Positions 23,138-32,693 are shown, numbered from the stretch's first letter. The stretch is DNA of 40,186 nt from JAOAFZ01 sp964407325 (GCA_964407325.1 CAYOVA010000010.1:1-40186), one strand, 5' to 3'. A program made the numbers and translations. The notes: generated from the letters alone by a model not told the origin.

Positions 23138-23893
23138 TTATTTTTTATTGGTCTTCATACCTGAAATTGATTCAGCAACGAGAGTTTGATATTGACTCCA
23201 TTTAGCTGCATCGTTAGGACTGGTTATCCGATACTTAATTATGAAATGATTGTCGTAGCTCGGTACATTTTGTTGCGTTGCATTAAAAGCTGAGATATAT
23301 TCGGAAAGCCCGCCTTGGTACAGCTGATATACATAGTAATCTGTTTCCGGTTGCAGAGAAGGAATACTTCGGTATGTTCCCAATTCGTTTTCAACCATAA
23401 CTTCCGTTGCCCCGGTTCTGCTTACAAATAGCTGTTGGCCATTTACTTCAGCTATCTGGATAAACTCGTTTGCATTATATGGAAGGGGAGAAGGAATGTA
23501 TTTTACGCGTTCTTTCTGCTCAAAACCTGGTGTGGTACTTAGGGTAGTTATAGCTATGGAAAATGTATCTTCTGGTCGGGATAAGACAATATCGTATGAA
23601 GCTGCCACTTCGTCAACATGGCTTGATAACTGAGACCACAAGGGTGCAGGGAATGTGCGTTCTAATGTAAACGGAAGCTGTTCGTAATTCTCTGCTGCAT
23701 TGGGAACTGGCGTTTCCCTCACCTGGGTTATCGGAACAGTGGTGGGAATACTGCTGTTTGTTTCAGTTTGTGAAGTGGTAGGTATAGGGGGTTGCTGTGA
23801 CCGAAGCAAAATTGATACCGCAAGCACCAATAACAGCAGAATACCACCGCTGACGATTATAAGAATGGTTACCAGTTTTTGTTTGTTTTCCAT
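23138..23893 (-). CDS. membrane-anchored surface protein, unknown
   Basis: A 251-residue protein. After MENKQK comes one membrane segment (about 7-29) and a Pro/Thr/Ser linker (about 31-60) with repeated IPTT. The remaining 190 residues form an exported domain that is not recognised. I placed the start at 23893. The stop of the GH19 gene precedes it by one base (TAATATG), exactly as in the cupin/nucleotidyltransferase pair. The operon suggests a role at the cell wall. Confidence 0.75.
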   Translation of the reverse strand: MENKQKLVTILIIVSGGILLLLVLAVSILLRSQQPPIPTTSQTETNSSIPTTVPITQVRETPVPNAAENYEQLPFTLERTFPAPLWSQLSSHVDEVAASYDIVLSRPEDTFSIAITTLSTTPGFEQKERVKYIPSPLPYNANEFIQIAEVNGQQLFVSRTGATEVMVENELGTYRSIPSLQPETDYYVYQLYQGGLSEYISAFNATQQNVPSYDNHFIIKYRITSPNDAAKWSQYQTLVAESISGMKTNKK

Positions 23894-23894
23894 A

Positions 23895-25373
23895 TTATTT
23901 GTTTGTACTGGTGTTTGCACTTCCTGAACGGCTACAATCTTTAATATACCTTTCAAAGTCGCGAGCAGCCGCCGCGATATCGTTTGCTCTGTCTGTTCCA
24001 TTAACAGTACGACGGGCATTATAGTAATCCACTTCCGCACCACTAATATATTTCGTAAGCGCTGCTCCTGTAAATAGCCCATCCATCATTCCATTTACCA
24101 TTACACCGGCCATGCTGGTTAGGTCCTGTTCCATAAATTTGGGATTGGCAAGTAGGTTTTCCTTGCGGGAAAGTGCATAAGAATAGTCTTTACCAGCATA
24201 ATGATTGAGAGCTCTGTCTATTTGGCTTGGATATTGAGAATAGAGTGGATCCTTTCTTCTAAGCCCTTCAGCGGTAAACTTTGTATAATTTCCGCGTCCG
24301 GTAAGTTGTACCATCCCTCGTCCTTTGTAGCGAGGTCCATCCCCTGGTACTACATTAAATAACTGGGCATTTCCGTTATACGCAGAACCATCGGCGAACT
24401 CAAGAAAAGCAGTGTATTGAGCACTCTCATGTCTCCCGGTTGCCATAATGTATGCCATCTGTTGCACGGTTGCGCTTTTTTTCTTTGCCGCTGCAACCAC
24501 GTGGGGGAGCGCTGTTTTAAAATTGGAAACATATTTACCCCCTACCTTTTCTGCCACACATACCCCCAGAGATTGGGCGTCCGCACTTACGGGAGTACTT
24601 GATCCGGGTGCAGAAGTAGGTTCAGCTCCAGTATCGGTCTCATCACCGGTGGTAGTATCATTTTCCCCGTTTCGAGCATTCCCTCGATCCTCCGTAAACA
24701 ATATCTTCAGTACCTTTTCAAGAATACGCTCTTCGATCTGTTCGGAGCTATCTTCCTGTTCGCCTGTTTCTTCATCTTCTTCGTCCTTGCGGTCGTCATC
24801 TGCCAATAGAGTAATTTTTTGAGCAGCCCGCACAACTTTGCAACGAACGGATCCATCGGGCTGTTCCTCACCGTTACAATTTCTAAACTGAAACCCAATT
24901 AGTTCAATTTCCGCATCGTCTGGTGTGTCCAGGGGAATGGTACACATAACTCGGGCAGTAGGATTTTCAACGCCATCTTCCTCTGGACTAAGCCAGCCTC
25001 CAAACAGCCTACCGTCAGAGCGGCAGGCACCACCACCTTCATCGCCAAAATATTCTTCGCCGTTAATTACCAGGTTGGTGGAAACATCTTCATTTTCCAT
25101 GTTTACTTCCAATCGTGTTTCAAACACATCGCCCCGGCGAGCTTCTTTTGTATTTGTGCTTACACGGATAACCTCTATGCCACTGGTATCTTGATTTTCT
25201 TCCTCGTTAGAGTCGGCTTCATTTGCCGACTCGCCAGTATCCTCCTGTTGATTCTCATCCACTTGTTCCGCTTGCTCTTCATTATTAGGTTGCTCAGACT
25301 GTTGGGCGTGTAAAAACCCTGTATGGAGAAAAAAAACAAGCAGCAGAAATAGGACTAGGAAAAATCGTCTCAT
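23895..25373 (-). CDS. secreted GH19 chitinase-like/muramidase-like protein
   Basis: A 492-residue exported protein. A signal peptide (MRRFFLVLFLLLVFFLHTG...HA, cleavage near 23) precedes an acidic low-complexity region rich in Glu, Asp, Gln and Asn (25-65), a beta domain (about 65-190) and a second acidic segment (about 190-225). The C-terminal 220 residues fit GH19: a likely acid Glu316 in TGRHESAQY, and RYKGRGMVQLTGRGNY (about 348-363). GH19 enzymes cleave chitin or peptidoglycan-like glycans. The start ATG at 25373 lies exactly 6 nt after TACAAT. The gene at 23138 follows after one base. Substrate is not certain. Confidence 0.8.
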   Translation of the reverse strand: MRRFFLVLFLLLVFFLHTGFLHAQQSEQPNNEEQAEQVDENQQEDTGESANEADSNEEENQDTSGIEVIRVSTNTKEARRGDVFETRLEVNMENEDVSTNLVINGEEYFGDEGGGACRSDGRLFGGWLSPEEDGVENPTARVMCTIPLDTPDDAEIELIGFQFRNCNGEEQPDGSVRCKVVRAAQKITLLADDDRKDEEDEETGEQEDSSEQIEERILEKVLKILFTEDRGNARNGENDTTTGDETDTGAEPTSAPGSSTPVSADAQSLGVCVAEKVGGKYVSNFKTALPHVVAAAKKKSATVQQMAYIMATGRHESAQYTAFLEFADGSAYNGNAQLFNVVPGDGPRYKGRGMVQLTGRGNYTKFTAEGLRRKDPLYSQYPSQIDRALNHYAGKDYSYALSRKENLLANPKFMEQDLTSMAGVMVNGMMDGLFTGAALTKYISGAEVDYYNARRTVNGTDRANDIAAAARDFERYIKDCSRSGSANTSTNK

Positions 25374-25396
25374 ATATAGATTGTACAGAACCTTTA

Positions 25397-26443
25397 TCAC
25401 TCTTTCACCTGTGCTTGAAGGTATGCGAGCGCGCAGCATTCATCAGAGCTTAAACCAGCTTTTGCCTGGGGATTTTCCAGAAATGAGTTTAACTGGCCTT
25501 TGTCGAAATGGTCAAACACTTTTGGATAAATGTAGTGTTTGCGACAGACAGAGGGAGTATTTCCCAGCTTTTTTGATACTGATTTGACGACTGCGGTTAT
25601 CATCTTTTTATTTTCGTTCTTTATCTTTGAATGCTCGCATTTGCATAGTTCTACTATGGCATATACAGTTCCCCACCAGGTTCTAAAATCTTTTGCAGAA
25701 CAGGTGATTCCGCTTATTTCCTTCAGATAGTCGTTTACATTGCTGCTGTCAACGGAGTGCTTCTCCCCATCTTTATCAACATACTGAAACAATTCCCAAC
25801 CGGGAAGCTCTATACATCGCTTTACAATGGCACTTAGTTTCTTGTTGTAGACGCTTATCACATGGTCTTTTCCACTTTTGCCTTTAAATGAAAAACGGAT
25901 TTCATCTCCTTTTACCTCCACATGGCGATTTCGCATTGTAGTAAGTCCATAATGTTCATTTTCCGATGCCGAAGCCTCATTACCCACTCGAATTAAACTC
26001 CGATCTAGTAAGCTAACAATGGTTGCCATGATCTTCTCTTTTACCAAACCCCGCTTTTCCAGATCTTCTTTAACCTTGCGGCGGATAAGCGGAAGCTTTT
26101 GCGCAAATTCGATCATCTTTAAATGATTTGCTTCGGTACGAAAGGTAATCCATTCAGGATGGTAAATATACTGTTTTTTCCCTTTCTCGTTAATACCGGT
26201 TGCCTGTAAGTGGCTGTTTTTATAGGGTGAAATCCACACATCCATATAGGCTGGGGGAATGCCAAGTTTCAGGAACCGGTCTCGCAATTTTTCATCAGTA
26301 ACAATATTTCCCTCTGCATCAAAGTATTCCCATTCATTCCCTTTTGCCCGTCGCGTATAGCCGGGAGTGCTTTCGGAGACATAGCGTAGTCCAATAGCTT
26401 CAGCAGAAGCCTGACTGTCGTGAATGAGCGAAGTTACATCCAT
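25397..26443 (-). CDS. DNA topoisomerase IB
   Basis: A 348-residue type IB topoisomerase of the poxvirus-like bacterial group. It relaxes supercoils by nicking one strand through a 3'-phosphotyrosine. Arg152 in IRVGN, Arg254 in KDFRTW and the nucleophile Tyr304 in VCRKHYIYP are present, so activity is expected. The N-terminal domain (about 1-110) carries WITFRTEANHLKM-type residues. Length is typical. TATTAT ends exactly 6 nt before the ATG. Its last codon lies 23 bp before the GH19 gene start, but that gene has its own -10. Confidence 0.9.
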   Translation of the reverse strand: MDVTSLIHDSQASAEAIGLRYVSESTPGYTRRAKGNEWEYFDAEGNIVTDEKLRDRFLKLGIPPAYMDVWISPYKNSHLQATGINEKGKKQYIYHPEWITFRTEANHLKMIEFAQKLPLIRRKVKEDLEKRGLVKEKIMATIVSLLDRSLIRVGNEASASENEHYGLTTMRNRHVEVKGDEIRFSFKGKSGKDHVISVYNKKLSAIVKRCIELPGWELFQYVDKDGEKHSVDSSNVNDYLKEISGITCSAKDFRTWWGTVYAIVELCKCEHSKIKNENKKMITAVVKSVSKKLGNTPSVCRKHYIYPKVFDHFDKGQLNSFLENPQAKAGLSSDECCALAYLQAQVKE

Positions 26444-26541
26444 TATGAAATAATACTACACCATTTTGTACTTACGTGAGAGAGGTACATTTTATTACGC
26501 TTCTTATACGTATTTTTAGTAGATAGACTGTTATGAAAGCT

Positions 26542-27609
26542 TTATAGATGTTTTTTATAGAATTCCACTGTCCGCTGCATTGCTGTGCCAAAGCTAGCAC
26601 CTGTAATGTTATGCCCGCCGGTAGGGTACTCGTATATTTCGTGATCAACCGTACTTGAATCCAGATACTTTTTTAGATTGCGGGCATATTCTATACTTAC
26701 CACCTCATCATCCACTGCATGGTGAATTGCGATTGCACCGGTAATATCGTTGAGATAGGATACTATGCTCATCTCGCGCCAGAATTCTTTCGATGAATCT
26801 GGTTGGCCGTATAAATTACGAATGCGCTGGCGCCGACTCATATTGGTGGTGGAAATCTGGTTCGGCTGGAAGCTGGAATCGGTAATCATATAGTCAGCAA
26901 GGTCTTCATAGGTGTAGCCGGCACCTCCCCATATCACAACTGCCGGAATATCCGGACGGGCTGCCAATGCTCTGCTTAACACATTACCCGCCATGCTGTG
27001 CCCCCATAAGCCTATTTTTGTAGGATTTACAAAGCCGGAAGATTCAAGTGCTGAATATGCATTCAATGTATCAATTGCATAATCTGCTGAATAATACGCC
27101 CCACCTGGTTCTCCTTCGGAGTTTCCATGGCCGCGCAGGTCGATTTTGAACACCACAAATCCATTTCGCGCCAGATAATCCACATAATCGGTATACCGTT
27201 CTAAAGTTGCATACTGAGCAGGGGGGATATAGCCGTGTACAAACACGGTAGCTGGCCAGCCGCCTTCGGGGGGGGCTCCATTCGGCCTCGTAAGTAATCC
27301 ATTTATCCGCAATCCATCGGAGGTATAGCTTGTAAGGTAGGCAGTATAGTTTGAGCCGGTATATGCTACGTCCAGCTCTGCTAAACTACTTTCGTAAGTC
27401 TTACTTCTTAAATAGGGAATGGTCAGTTCGCGAAAGGGTATAGGGGTTGGGGAATTAGGTACCACTTGTTCGCGTACTGCTTCTATGACATCGGACGTAG
27501 CTGATTTTTGGGAATTCTGAGTAAACGTAGTGTAATAAAGGTAGCCAATGTAGGTACTAATTGCTAGTAGAATCCCCAATACAATAGCAATAACTATCTT
27601 GGTATTCAT
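26542..27609 (-). CDS. anchored alpha/beta hydrolase (S9/dienelactone-like)
   Basis: A 355-residue protein. One membrane segment (about 7-28) precedes a Pro-rich linker (PNSPTPIP) and an alpha/beta-hydrolase domain. VFVHGY (123-128) is the oxyanion region. The nucleophile elbow GHSMAG has Ser205, and Asp300 or Asp301 and His333 (GGHNI) are likely partners. Members include peptidases and esterases. The extracytoplasmic location suggests processing of exported substrates. TATACT ends 6 nt before the ATG; those six bases are all T. Confidence 0.85.
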   Translation of the reverse strand: MNTKIVIAIVLGILLAISTYIGYLYYTTFTQNSQKSATSDVIEAVREQVVPNSPTPIPFRELTIPYLRSKTYESSLAELDVAYTGSNYTAYLTSYTSDGLRINGLLTRPNGAPPEGGWPATVFVHGYIPPAQYATLERYTDYVDYLARNGFVVFKIDLRGHGNSEGEPGGAYYSADYAIDTLNAYSALESSGFVNPTKIGLWGHSMAGNVLSRALAARPDIPAVVIWGGAGYTYEDLADYMITDSSFQPNQISTTNMSRRQRIRNLYGQPDSSKEFWREMSIVSYLNDITGAIAIHHAVDDEVVSIEYARNLKKYLDSSTVDHEIYEYPTGGHNITGASFGTAMQRTVEFYKKHL

Positions 27610-27744
27610 AAAAAAAGTATATCAATAGCGTGTAAGAATGGTATAAGAGCATTCTGAAAAAAGCTGTGTTGGGCAAAATGCAGAAGCGATGTTCAGTAGC
27701 AGTTCATGATGGGCACCATAAGGACCAGTGAAAGCTAGTCCTCT

Positions 27745-28278
27745 TTAATCTTCTTTTGCCATCTTCCCGTATTTTTCGAGAAACTTCTTTACCTTCGGTG
27801 CAATAATTACCGAACAATACGGCTGGTACCCGTTTTTGTTAAAGTAGTTTTCGTGGTACGATTCTGCTTTATAGAATTCTCCTAACGGCTGCATTTCGGT
27901 TACGATCGGTTTTGAAAAATCGCCAGCATGGTCTTTCAGATACTGTTCTGTAATCTTTTTCTGTTCTTCATTTGCATAAAAGATTACCGAACGGTACTGC
28001 GGTCCCACATCATTGCCCTGCCTGTTTAGCGTTGTGGGATCATGGGTATTCATAAACACATCGAGTAACGCTGCAAAGCTAATCTCATCGGCGTCGAATT
28101 CGATTTTGATAACCTCGGCATGTCCTGTAGTACCGCTACACACCTCCTCGTATGATGGATCCTTCAATTCACCACCTGAATATCCCGGTAACACAGAGTC
28201 CACACCTTTTAAGCGCTGGAAAATAGCTTCAGTACACCAAAAACATCCTCCTCCAAAAACAGCGATTTCTTTTTTCAT
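27745..28278 (-). CDS. msrA: peptide methionine (S)-S-oxide reductase MsrA
   Basis: A 177-residue MsrA, which reduces Met-S-sulfoxide in proteins. GGGCFWCTE has the catalytic Cys12, and GYSGG and the DPTTLNRQGNDVGPQYRSVIFY segment are typical. Additional Cys could serve as resolving residues. The start ATG overlaps the stop of the antiporter gene by 4 bp (ATGA), so the two form an operon. MsrB is about 10 kb away with its own promoter. A small imperfect hairpin lies just after its stop (27721-27742) but has no T tract on this strand. Confidence 0.95.
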   Translation of the reverse strand: MKKEIAVFGGGCFWCTEAIFQRLKGVDSVLPGYSGGELKDPSYEEVCSGTTGHAEVIKIEFDADEISFAALLDVFMNTHDPTTLNRQGNDVGPQYRSVIFYANEEQKKITEQYLKDHAGDFSKPIVTEMQPLGEFYKAESYHENYFNKNGYQPYCSVIIAPKVKKFLEKYGKMAKED

Positions 28279-29225
28279 AATGAGTTACATACTAATGTTG
28301 TAATTACAAAAGCACAATACAGTCCTAATAGTATACCTCCTTCTTTTCTCGATAAGTCGTTTCTCGAGCGGGTGAACTGATAAAAAAGTATGAGCCCAGT
28401 GCCCAGAAATAACGGGATCAGAAAATAAAAAGGGTCCAAAACCATAACTGACTTACCGTTTATTATTGTAAGGAGTCCCATAAAAAATCCGTTTGCAGAA
28501 GCAGATCCCAAATAATGTCCAAATGTTATTTCCTTTTGCCTCCTGATAACCGATAACACACCGATAAACAGCTCGGGAAGGTTAGAACCAATAGACAGTC
28601 CAAGAAGGGCAATCAGATAGGGAGGAACATGTAGTTGACCTGCAATAACAACCAGGTTATCTACCAACAATTTACCCGCAAAAAATATAATGATAATGCC
28701 TACTACAATCTTGGTTACTTGGTACATATTGGCTGCCCGTTTTCTAGGATTGATGGCATTCATAATCTGTTCTACCAGATTTTTCTTTTCTCTCATAAAT
28801 AGGATAAGGCCGCAATACAGCACAATGAGGATTATTGACGCTACAAAGTCTACATATCCTCGCAAAGGTACAAGCGCGGAAACCATTACCACGACAATAA
28901 CAAACAGCAAACCTCGTGAGGTTACATTGTGACTCATTTTTATGCCGTTTCCGATAACTGCCAGGAATGGCGCCACAAACATAAACAGAACAATAATCCC
29001 TCCCATCAGATTTCCCACAAAAACTTCAGGAATGCCGTCTGCGATTGCATTTACGCCAATAGAGAATTCCGGAGCAGAAGTAAGAATTCCCAGAAGGATA
29101 AACGATGTGGAAAAGGCTGAAAGCCGTATTTGTTTGGATAAAGTGGTGACACTGCGTACTATCGTATCGGAAGTAAACCAGATAATAATAAACGCTATAA
29201 GAATAATCGACAAAGAGGTTGGCAT
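28275..29225 (-). CDS. sodium/calcium exchanger family protein (CaCA, YrbG-like)
   Basis: A 316-residue ion antiporter with about ten membrane segments. Two inverted alpha repeats are visible: TSAPEFSIGVNAIADG...VGNLMGG in the first half and LGLSIGSNLPELFIGVLSV...LGSASANGFF in the second. Related proteins exchange Ca2+ or K+ for Na+ or H+. TATAAT lies exactly 6 nt before the ATG, from the shared 20-bp divergent promoter. The msrA gene follows with a 4-bp overlap. Confidence 0.85.
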   Translation of the reverse strand: MPTSLSIILIAFIIIWFTSDTIVRSVTTLSKQIRLSAFSTSFILLGILTSAPEFSIGVNAIADGIPEVFVGNLMGGIIVLFMFVAPFLAVIGNGIKMSHNVTSRGLLFVIVVVMVSALVPLRGYVDFVASIILIVLYCGLILFMREKKNLVEQIMNAINPRKRAANMYQVTKIVVGIIIIFFAGKLLVDNLVVIAGQLHVPPYLIALLGLSIGSNLPELFIGVLSVIRRQKEITFGHYLGSASANGFFMGLLTIINGKSVMVLDPFYFLIPLFLGTGLILFYQFTRSRNDLSRKEGGILLGLYCAFVITTLVCNSL

Positions 29226-29245
29226 TCTCTCATTATAATGATTGG
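29226..29245. promoter_or_regulatory. 20-bp divergent promoter with a shared -10
   Basis: Exactly as at 2783-2802, the box ATTATAAT (29232-29239) stands in the middle of a 20-bp space, with 6 nt on each side before the two divergent ATG codons (antiporter and nuclease). Each start should be leaderless and the -35 boxes must lie inside the opposite gene. Sequences outside the box differ from the first case, so this is a repeated geometry rather than a duplication. Confidence 0.75.
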
Positions 29246-29851
29246 ATGGTTAAAGTGAGAATGCCAAGGGAATATACATTACTGGTTACCCTTATAGCGG
29301 TTATTGTCACACTGATTACCTCGTCATTTACGCAAAACAAAACCCCTCCTGCAGACGCTAAGGCACGTCAACAAGAGCAGCAGACTCATGTTCTTTCGGC
29401 CCAAACCACAGCTACAACGTCTGCATATGTACAGCGTGTGGTGGACGGGGATACTATTCGGGTTGTTATTGCAAGCGAAGAAGCGACGGTGCGCCTTATC
29501 GGCATCGATACCCCGGAATCAGTTGATCCCAGAAGGCCAGTTGAATGTCTTGGAAAAGAAGCTTCCAACCGACTAAAAGAACTTATTGAAAACAAATTTG
29601 TCCGGTTGGAAGGAGATTCGTCGCAGCAGGATCGCGATCGGTATAATCGTCTTCTTCGATATGTTTTTCTAGATAGCGTTCATATTAACAAGCAACTTAT
29701 TGTGGAAGGATTTGCAAATGAATATACGTACGATCTCCCATATATTTATCAGCATGAGTTCAAAATAGCGCAAAAAGAAGCTGAAGCAAGTCGAAGAGGA
29801 TTATGGAACCCTCAGTTGTGCGTGCAAAATCAGAATTCCAGTTTACAATAA
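29246..29851 (+). CDS. anchored thermonuclease (SNase-like)
   Basis: A 201-residue protein. One N-terminal hydrophobic segment (about 11-26, anchor or signal) and a Gln/Ala/Thr linker precede a staphylococcal nuclease domain. RVVDGDTIRV, RLIGIDTPES and RDRYNRLLRYVF contain the Asp, Arg and Glu residues of the usual active site. Ca2+-dependent cleavage of DNA and RNA outside the cell is expected, possibly for nutrient scavenging. The start at 29246 lies 6 nt after TATAAT; an ATG at 29261 is less likely. Confidence 0.85.
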   Translation: MVKVRMPREYTLLVTLIAVIVTLITSSFTQNKTPPADAKARQQEQQTHVLSAQTTATTSAYVQRVVDGDTIRVVIASEEATVRLIGIDTPESVDPRRPVECLGKEASNRLKELIENKFVRLEGDSSQQDRDRYNRLLRYVFLDSVHINKQLIVEGFANEYTYDLPYIYQHEFKIAQKEAEASRRGLWNPQLCVQNQNSSLQ

Positions 29852-29858
29852 GAGTGAT

Positions 29859-30719
29859 ATGCAAAAGTTTAAAACGTTTTTATACGTTTTCCGTAAAAGT
29901 CTTGTTGACTTCCACTACTACGAAGAGTTGCGGCATACTTCGTTTGCTTTTTCACTGCAATATCTTGCAACACTGGTATATATTTCCACTGCATTCTCGG
30001 TAATTGCCGGGTTGTTACTACTAACTATGGTATTTCATCCCAGGTTATCTTCAGTTGATGTCCTGTACGACCAGATTAGGGATACCTATCCGCACAATCT
30101 CGCGCTAACACTAGAAAATGGAACACTCCGATCTTCGACTAATTCCGCGGTTGTAATAGGAAAGCCCTTTACCATGCCAAATGCTGGCAAAGAGCGGTCT
30201 TTTCAGGGACTTGTTACCATCGACCCCGGTGCAACTGTTGAGGAGTATGCAAACTATAAGACCCTATTTGTAGCGTCTGGAAAAGGAATACTCGTAAATA
30301 ATGACATAATAGCCTATCCCAAAAGTCTGGAACAACGGATTGACAAGCAGTTTATCGTCTCAAAAAGGGAAGGATTTTTGCAGGCCATTGAGGATCTTAA
30401 AAACTATCTTCCATTCCTGCTGTTTATTATAGTCCCGCCGATTATTCTTTTGCTTGGATTGCTTGAACTAGTAGCGTATTTGCTGCTGCTTGTGTTTTTT
30501 TCATTTGTATCGTGGGTATCCGCTCTCATAATTAAAAGAAACCTTACTTACGCGGAAATGTACCGATTCGGAATGCATGCGATTACACCCATGGTATTGT
30601 TTAATACTTTCCTTTCGTTTTTTCCGTTTATTTCAGGGGAGTGGAGTCCATTGCTATACGCTGCCTGGATGCTTGGGGCAGTTTCCTGGCTTACTCCACA
30701 AGAAGAAGCAGAGACATAG
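29859..30719 (+). CDS. DUF1189-like membrane protein
   Basis: A 286-residue protein with one membrane segment near 40-60, an exported domain of about 110 residues, and a cluster of four further segments after residue 180. The layout and the start (KTFLYVFRKSLVDFHYYEELRHTSF) resemble DUF1189 proteins of unknown role. It lies 7 bp after the nuclease stop, with AAGAG before the ATG, so co-transcription is likely. The 3' end overlaps the convergent ZIP gene by 29 bp. Confidence 0.6.
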   Translation: MQKFKTFLYVFRKSLVDFHYYEELRHTSFAFSLQYLATLVYISTAFSVIAGLLLLTMVFHPRLSSVDVLYDQIRDTYPHNLALTLENGTLRSSTNSAVVIGKPFTMPNAGKERSFQGLVTIDPGATVEEYANYKTLFVASGKGILVNNDIIAYPKSLEQRIDKQFIVSKREGFLQAIEDLKNYLPFLLFIIVPPIILLLGLLELVAYLLLLVFFSFVSWVSALIIKRNLTYAEMYRFGMHAITPMVLFNTFLSFFPFISGEWSPLLYAAWMLGAVSWLTPQEEAET

Positions 30720-31434
30720 CCGCGATTCCGCATACAAACAGCAGCAGCTGGATACCGTTTTTACGGGGACTCTCTTCTTTATGGAGTTCAGGAATTAAAT
30801 CTGAGCCCGCTATGTAGATAAAGCTTCCCGCTGCAAAAGACAGCAGAATTGCGTTCATATTTTCAATAGCTGCATTTAAGGCAAAGGCAATAAGCAGTCC
30901 CGCAATTGCGGTAAGTGCCGTCAAAAAATTAATAAGCAGGGCGCGTGTTTTTTTCATTCCTCCATGGAGCATTATCGCAATATCGCTTATTTCCTGGGGG
31001 ATTTCGTGAAGAATAACAGCTACCGTTGTAGCAATTCCAACCGGTAATCCTGCCAAAAATGCCGCTCCAATAATAAGACCATCGATAAAGTTGTGGAGAA
31101 TATCTCCGAAGACGTTCATATATGCATATGAATGAATATGTTGCTTTCCAATAGGGAGATGACAATGGTGCCAGTGGATTATTTTTTCGAGTATAAAGGA
31201 AACAACGATTCCCGCGAGTACGATAATGGAAGTTTGTAATGTATATGTACCTTCCTCAATCATTTCCGGGATAAGGTGAAGGAATACATCTCCAAACATT
31301 GCCCCCGCAGCAAAGCTGACAAAGTAGATAAGGACGGAATTAATCCGTGTGTTTCTAAAAAAAAGTGTTACTGCACCAATCAAAGAAATACCGCTCACCA
31401 CCAGCACTGCAATTAGTCCAGAAAGTAATTCCAT
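30691..31434 (-). CDS. ZIP-family metal transporter
   Basis: A 247-residue metal transporter with about eight membrane segments. HNFIDGLIIGAAF and HEIPQEISDIAIMLHGG are the two ZIP signature helices with His, Asp and Glu metal ligands. A His-rich loop (HWHHCHLPIGKQHIH, about 97-111) may bind Zn or other metal. TACAAT lies exactly 6 nt before the ATG. Confidence 0.9.
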   Translation of the reverse strand: MELLSGLIAVLVVSGISLIGAVTLFFRNTRINSVLIYFVSFAAGAMFGDVFLHLIPEMIEEGTYTLQTSIIVLAGIVVSFILEKIIHWHHCHLPIGKQHIHSYAYMNVFGDILHNFIDGLIIGAAFLAGLPVGIATTVAVILHEIPQEISDIAIMLHGGMKKTRALLINFLTALTAIAGLLIAFALNAAIENMNAILLSFAAGSFIYIAGSDLIPELHKEESPRKNGIQLLLFVCGIAAMSLLLLVE

Positions 31435-31491
31435 ATGTGTATTGTAACAGACAGTAGTATGTGCCTAAATCGCTTGTACCATTGCAAATGC

Positions 31492-32646
31492 TTAGGTAAG
31501 AAGAATCTCTTGTGCATTCCACGCTGGTACAAAATCACGGCGTTCTTTTACAGATTTAAATGAAGTGGAGAGTATTGCTCGCTTTCCAATTGACGAATTG
31601 CTGCCCCCTACGATATCAACATCAACATGTTTACCGGAAACAATACCCTCATAGCGAATCCTCTCGTGCCACATAGATGTACGTGAAGCATAGTCATTAA
31701 ACACCCTCCGTGTAACAGGGACAATTTTTCCTTTTTCGTTTCCTCTTTTTACCGTAAGATGGTGGGCTGTCATAGGAGGAGTGTGTTTTTGACGTATTTG
31801 TACTGTTTTTTCAGGTGAAACCTCAACAATACCTACCCATTGGAAAGAAGGGGGCGAAATGTGAGTCCACTCACCGGCAACAGAGTCTATTACTCCCTGA
31901 AGAAGATCATCTTCAGAACAGGAAGGTATGTGATCAAGGGGAACGTGCCAGTAGCGTTCCCAAAGCGGTACTGGAGGACCCGCTGGAGGAGCAGGTACAT
32001 CGGAATGCCAGCCATGTGGTATATTGCTTTTTTCTAACCATGTATCTGGTGTAACAATATGAAAATTAGTTAACAAATACAGTATATTATGGCGAGCTGT
32101 TCCGAGTGGAACACCATCTCGCGCAAGTTTTCGATTACTGAAACCGGGATCATCTGTGATTTCCTCCATCCACTTTGGAGGGTAAAAAAAATCTCCAGTA
32201 TCATTTACTTTATCCTCCCTTTCAATTTTTACAAGACCGTCAAACGGTGGTCCAAAAACATCAACCTCAAAACCGAGTGAATGAAATCTTCTTTTTGTGA
32301 TCGGACCATAAAATGGAGATGCATAGCGGCTCATGTATTCCTTTTTTTTGATGGTTTCCTCTTCTTCTTCCTGTTTACCTGCCACATTAGTCTGCTGCTT
32401 GATGTTTTTAGAAAAATAAATGTGACCATCAGGTAGAACGGAAGCGCGATAGCGATACCCTCGTTCCCCATTTGGCTTTCCGTGCCTATCAACAGGAATT
32501 TCATAGATCTGAGTTATGTCTTCAAAAGGCGCTCCTTCTATAAGATGCGCCATATGTTCAAACCCTTCATGAGTAAGTATAAATGAGCGTTCGGTTTCAA
32601 TTGATTTGGTAGGTTTTTCTTTCCTTTCTTCCTGTTGTACGGCCAT
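31492..32646 (-). CDS. CYTH-domain protein, possibly with two CYTH-like halves
   Basis: A 384-residue protein. The first half fits the CYTH fold: IETER (17-20 region), paired R65 and R67 in GYRYRAS, Lys80, FEVDVF (126-131) and YPPKWMEEITDDPGFSNRKLA, a clear family end motif. CYTH proteins bind triphosphates; many are inorganic triphosphatases or thiamine triphosphatases. From about residue 265 the second half shows similar signs (VQIRQKH, HHLTVKRG, KHVDVDIV) and may be a degraded second CYTH domain, which is inference. The usual leading ExExK is ETER here. TATAAT ends 7 nt before the ATG. Confidence 0.65.
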   Translation of the reverse strand: MAVQQEERKEKPTKSIETERSFILTHEGFEHMAHLIEGAPFEDITQIYEIPVDRHGKPNGERGYRYRASVLPDGHIYFSKNIKQQTNVAGKQEEEEETIKKKEYMSRYASPFYGPITKRRFHSLGFEVDVFGPPFDGLVKIEREDKVNDTGDFFYPPKWMEEITDDPGFSNRKLARDGVPLGTARHNILYLLTNFHIVTPDTWLEKSNIPHGWHSDVPAPPAGPPVPLWERYWHVPLDHIPSCSEDDLLQGVIDSVAGEWTHISPPSFQWVGIVEVSPEKTVQIRQKHTPPMTAHHLTVKRGNEKGKIVPVTRRVFNDYASRTSMWHERIRYEGIVSGKHVDVDIVGGSNSSIGKRAILSTSFKSVKERRDFVPAWNAQEILLT

Positions 32647-32693
32647 GTAGCGTATTATAATCTATTACTTCCAGAATACTGATATCATAAGAT

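Noticed and set aside
24448..24822. A 124-residue plus-strand frame rich in Ser.
   Set aside because: It is the mirror of the acidic low-complexity part of the GH19 gene; no start signal or fold is seen.
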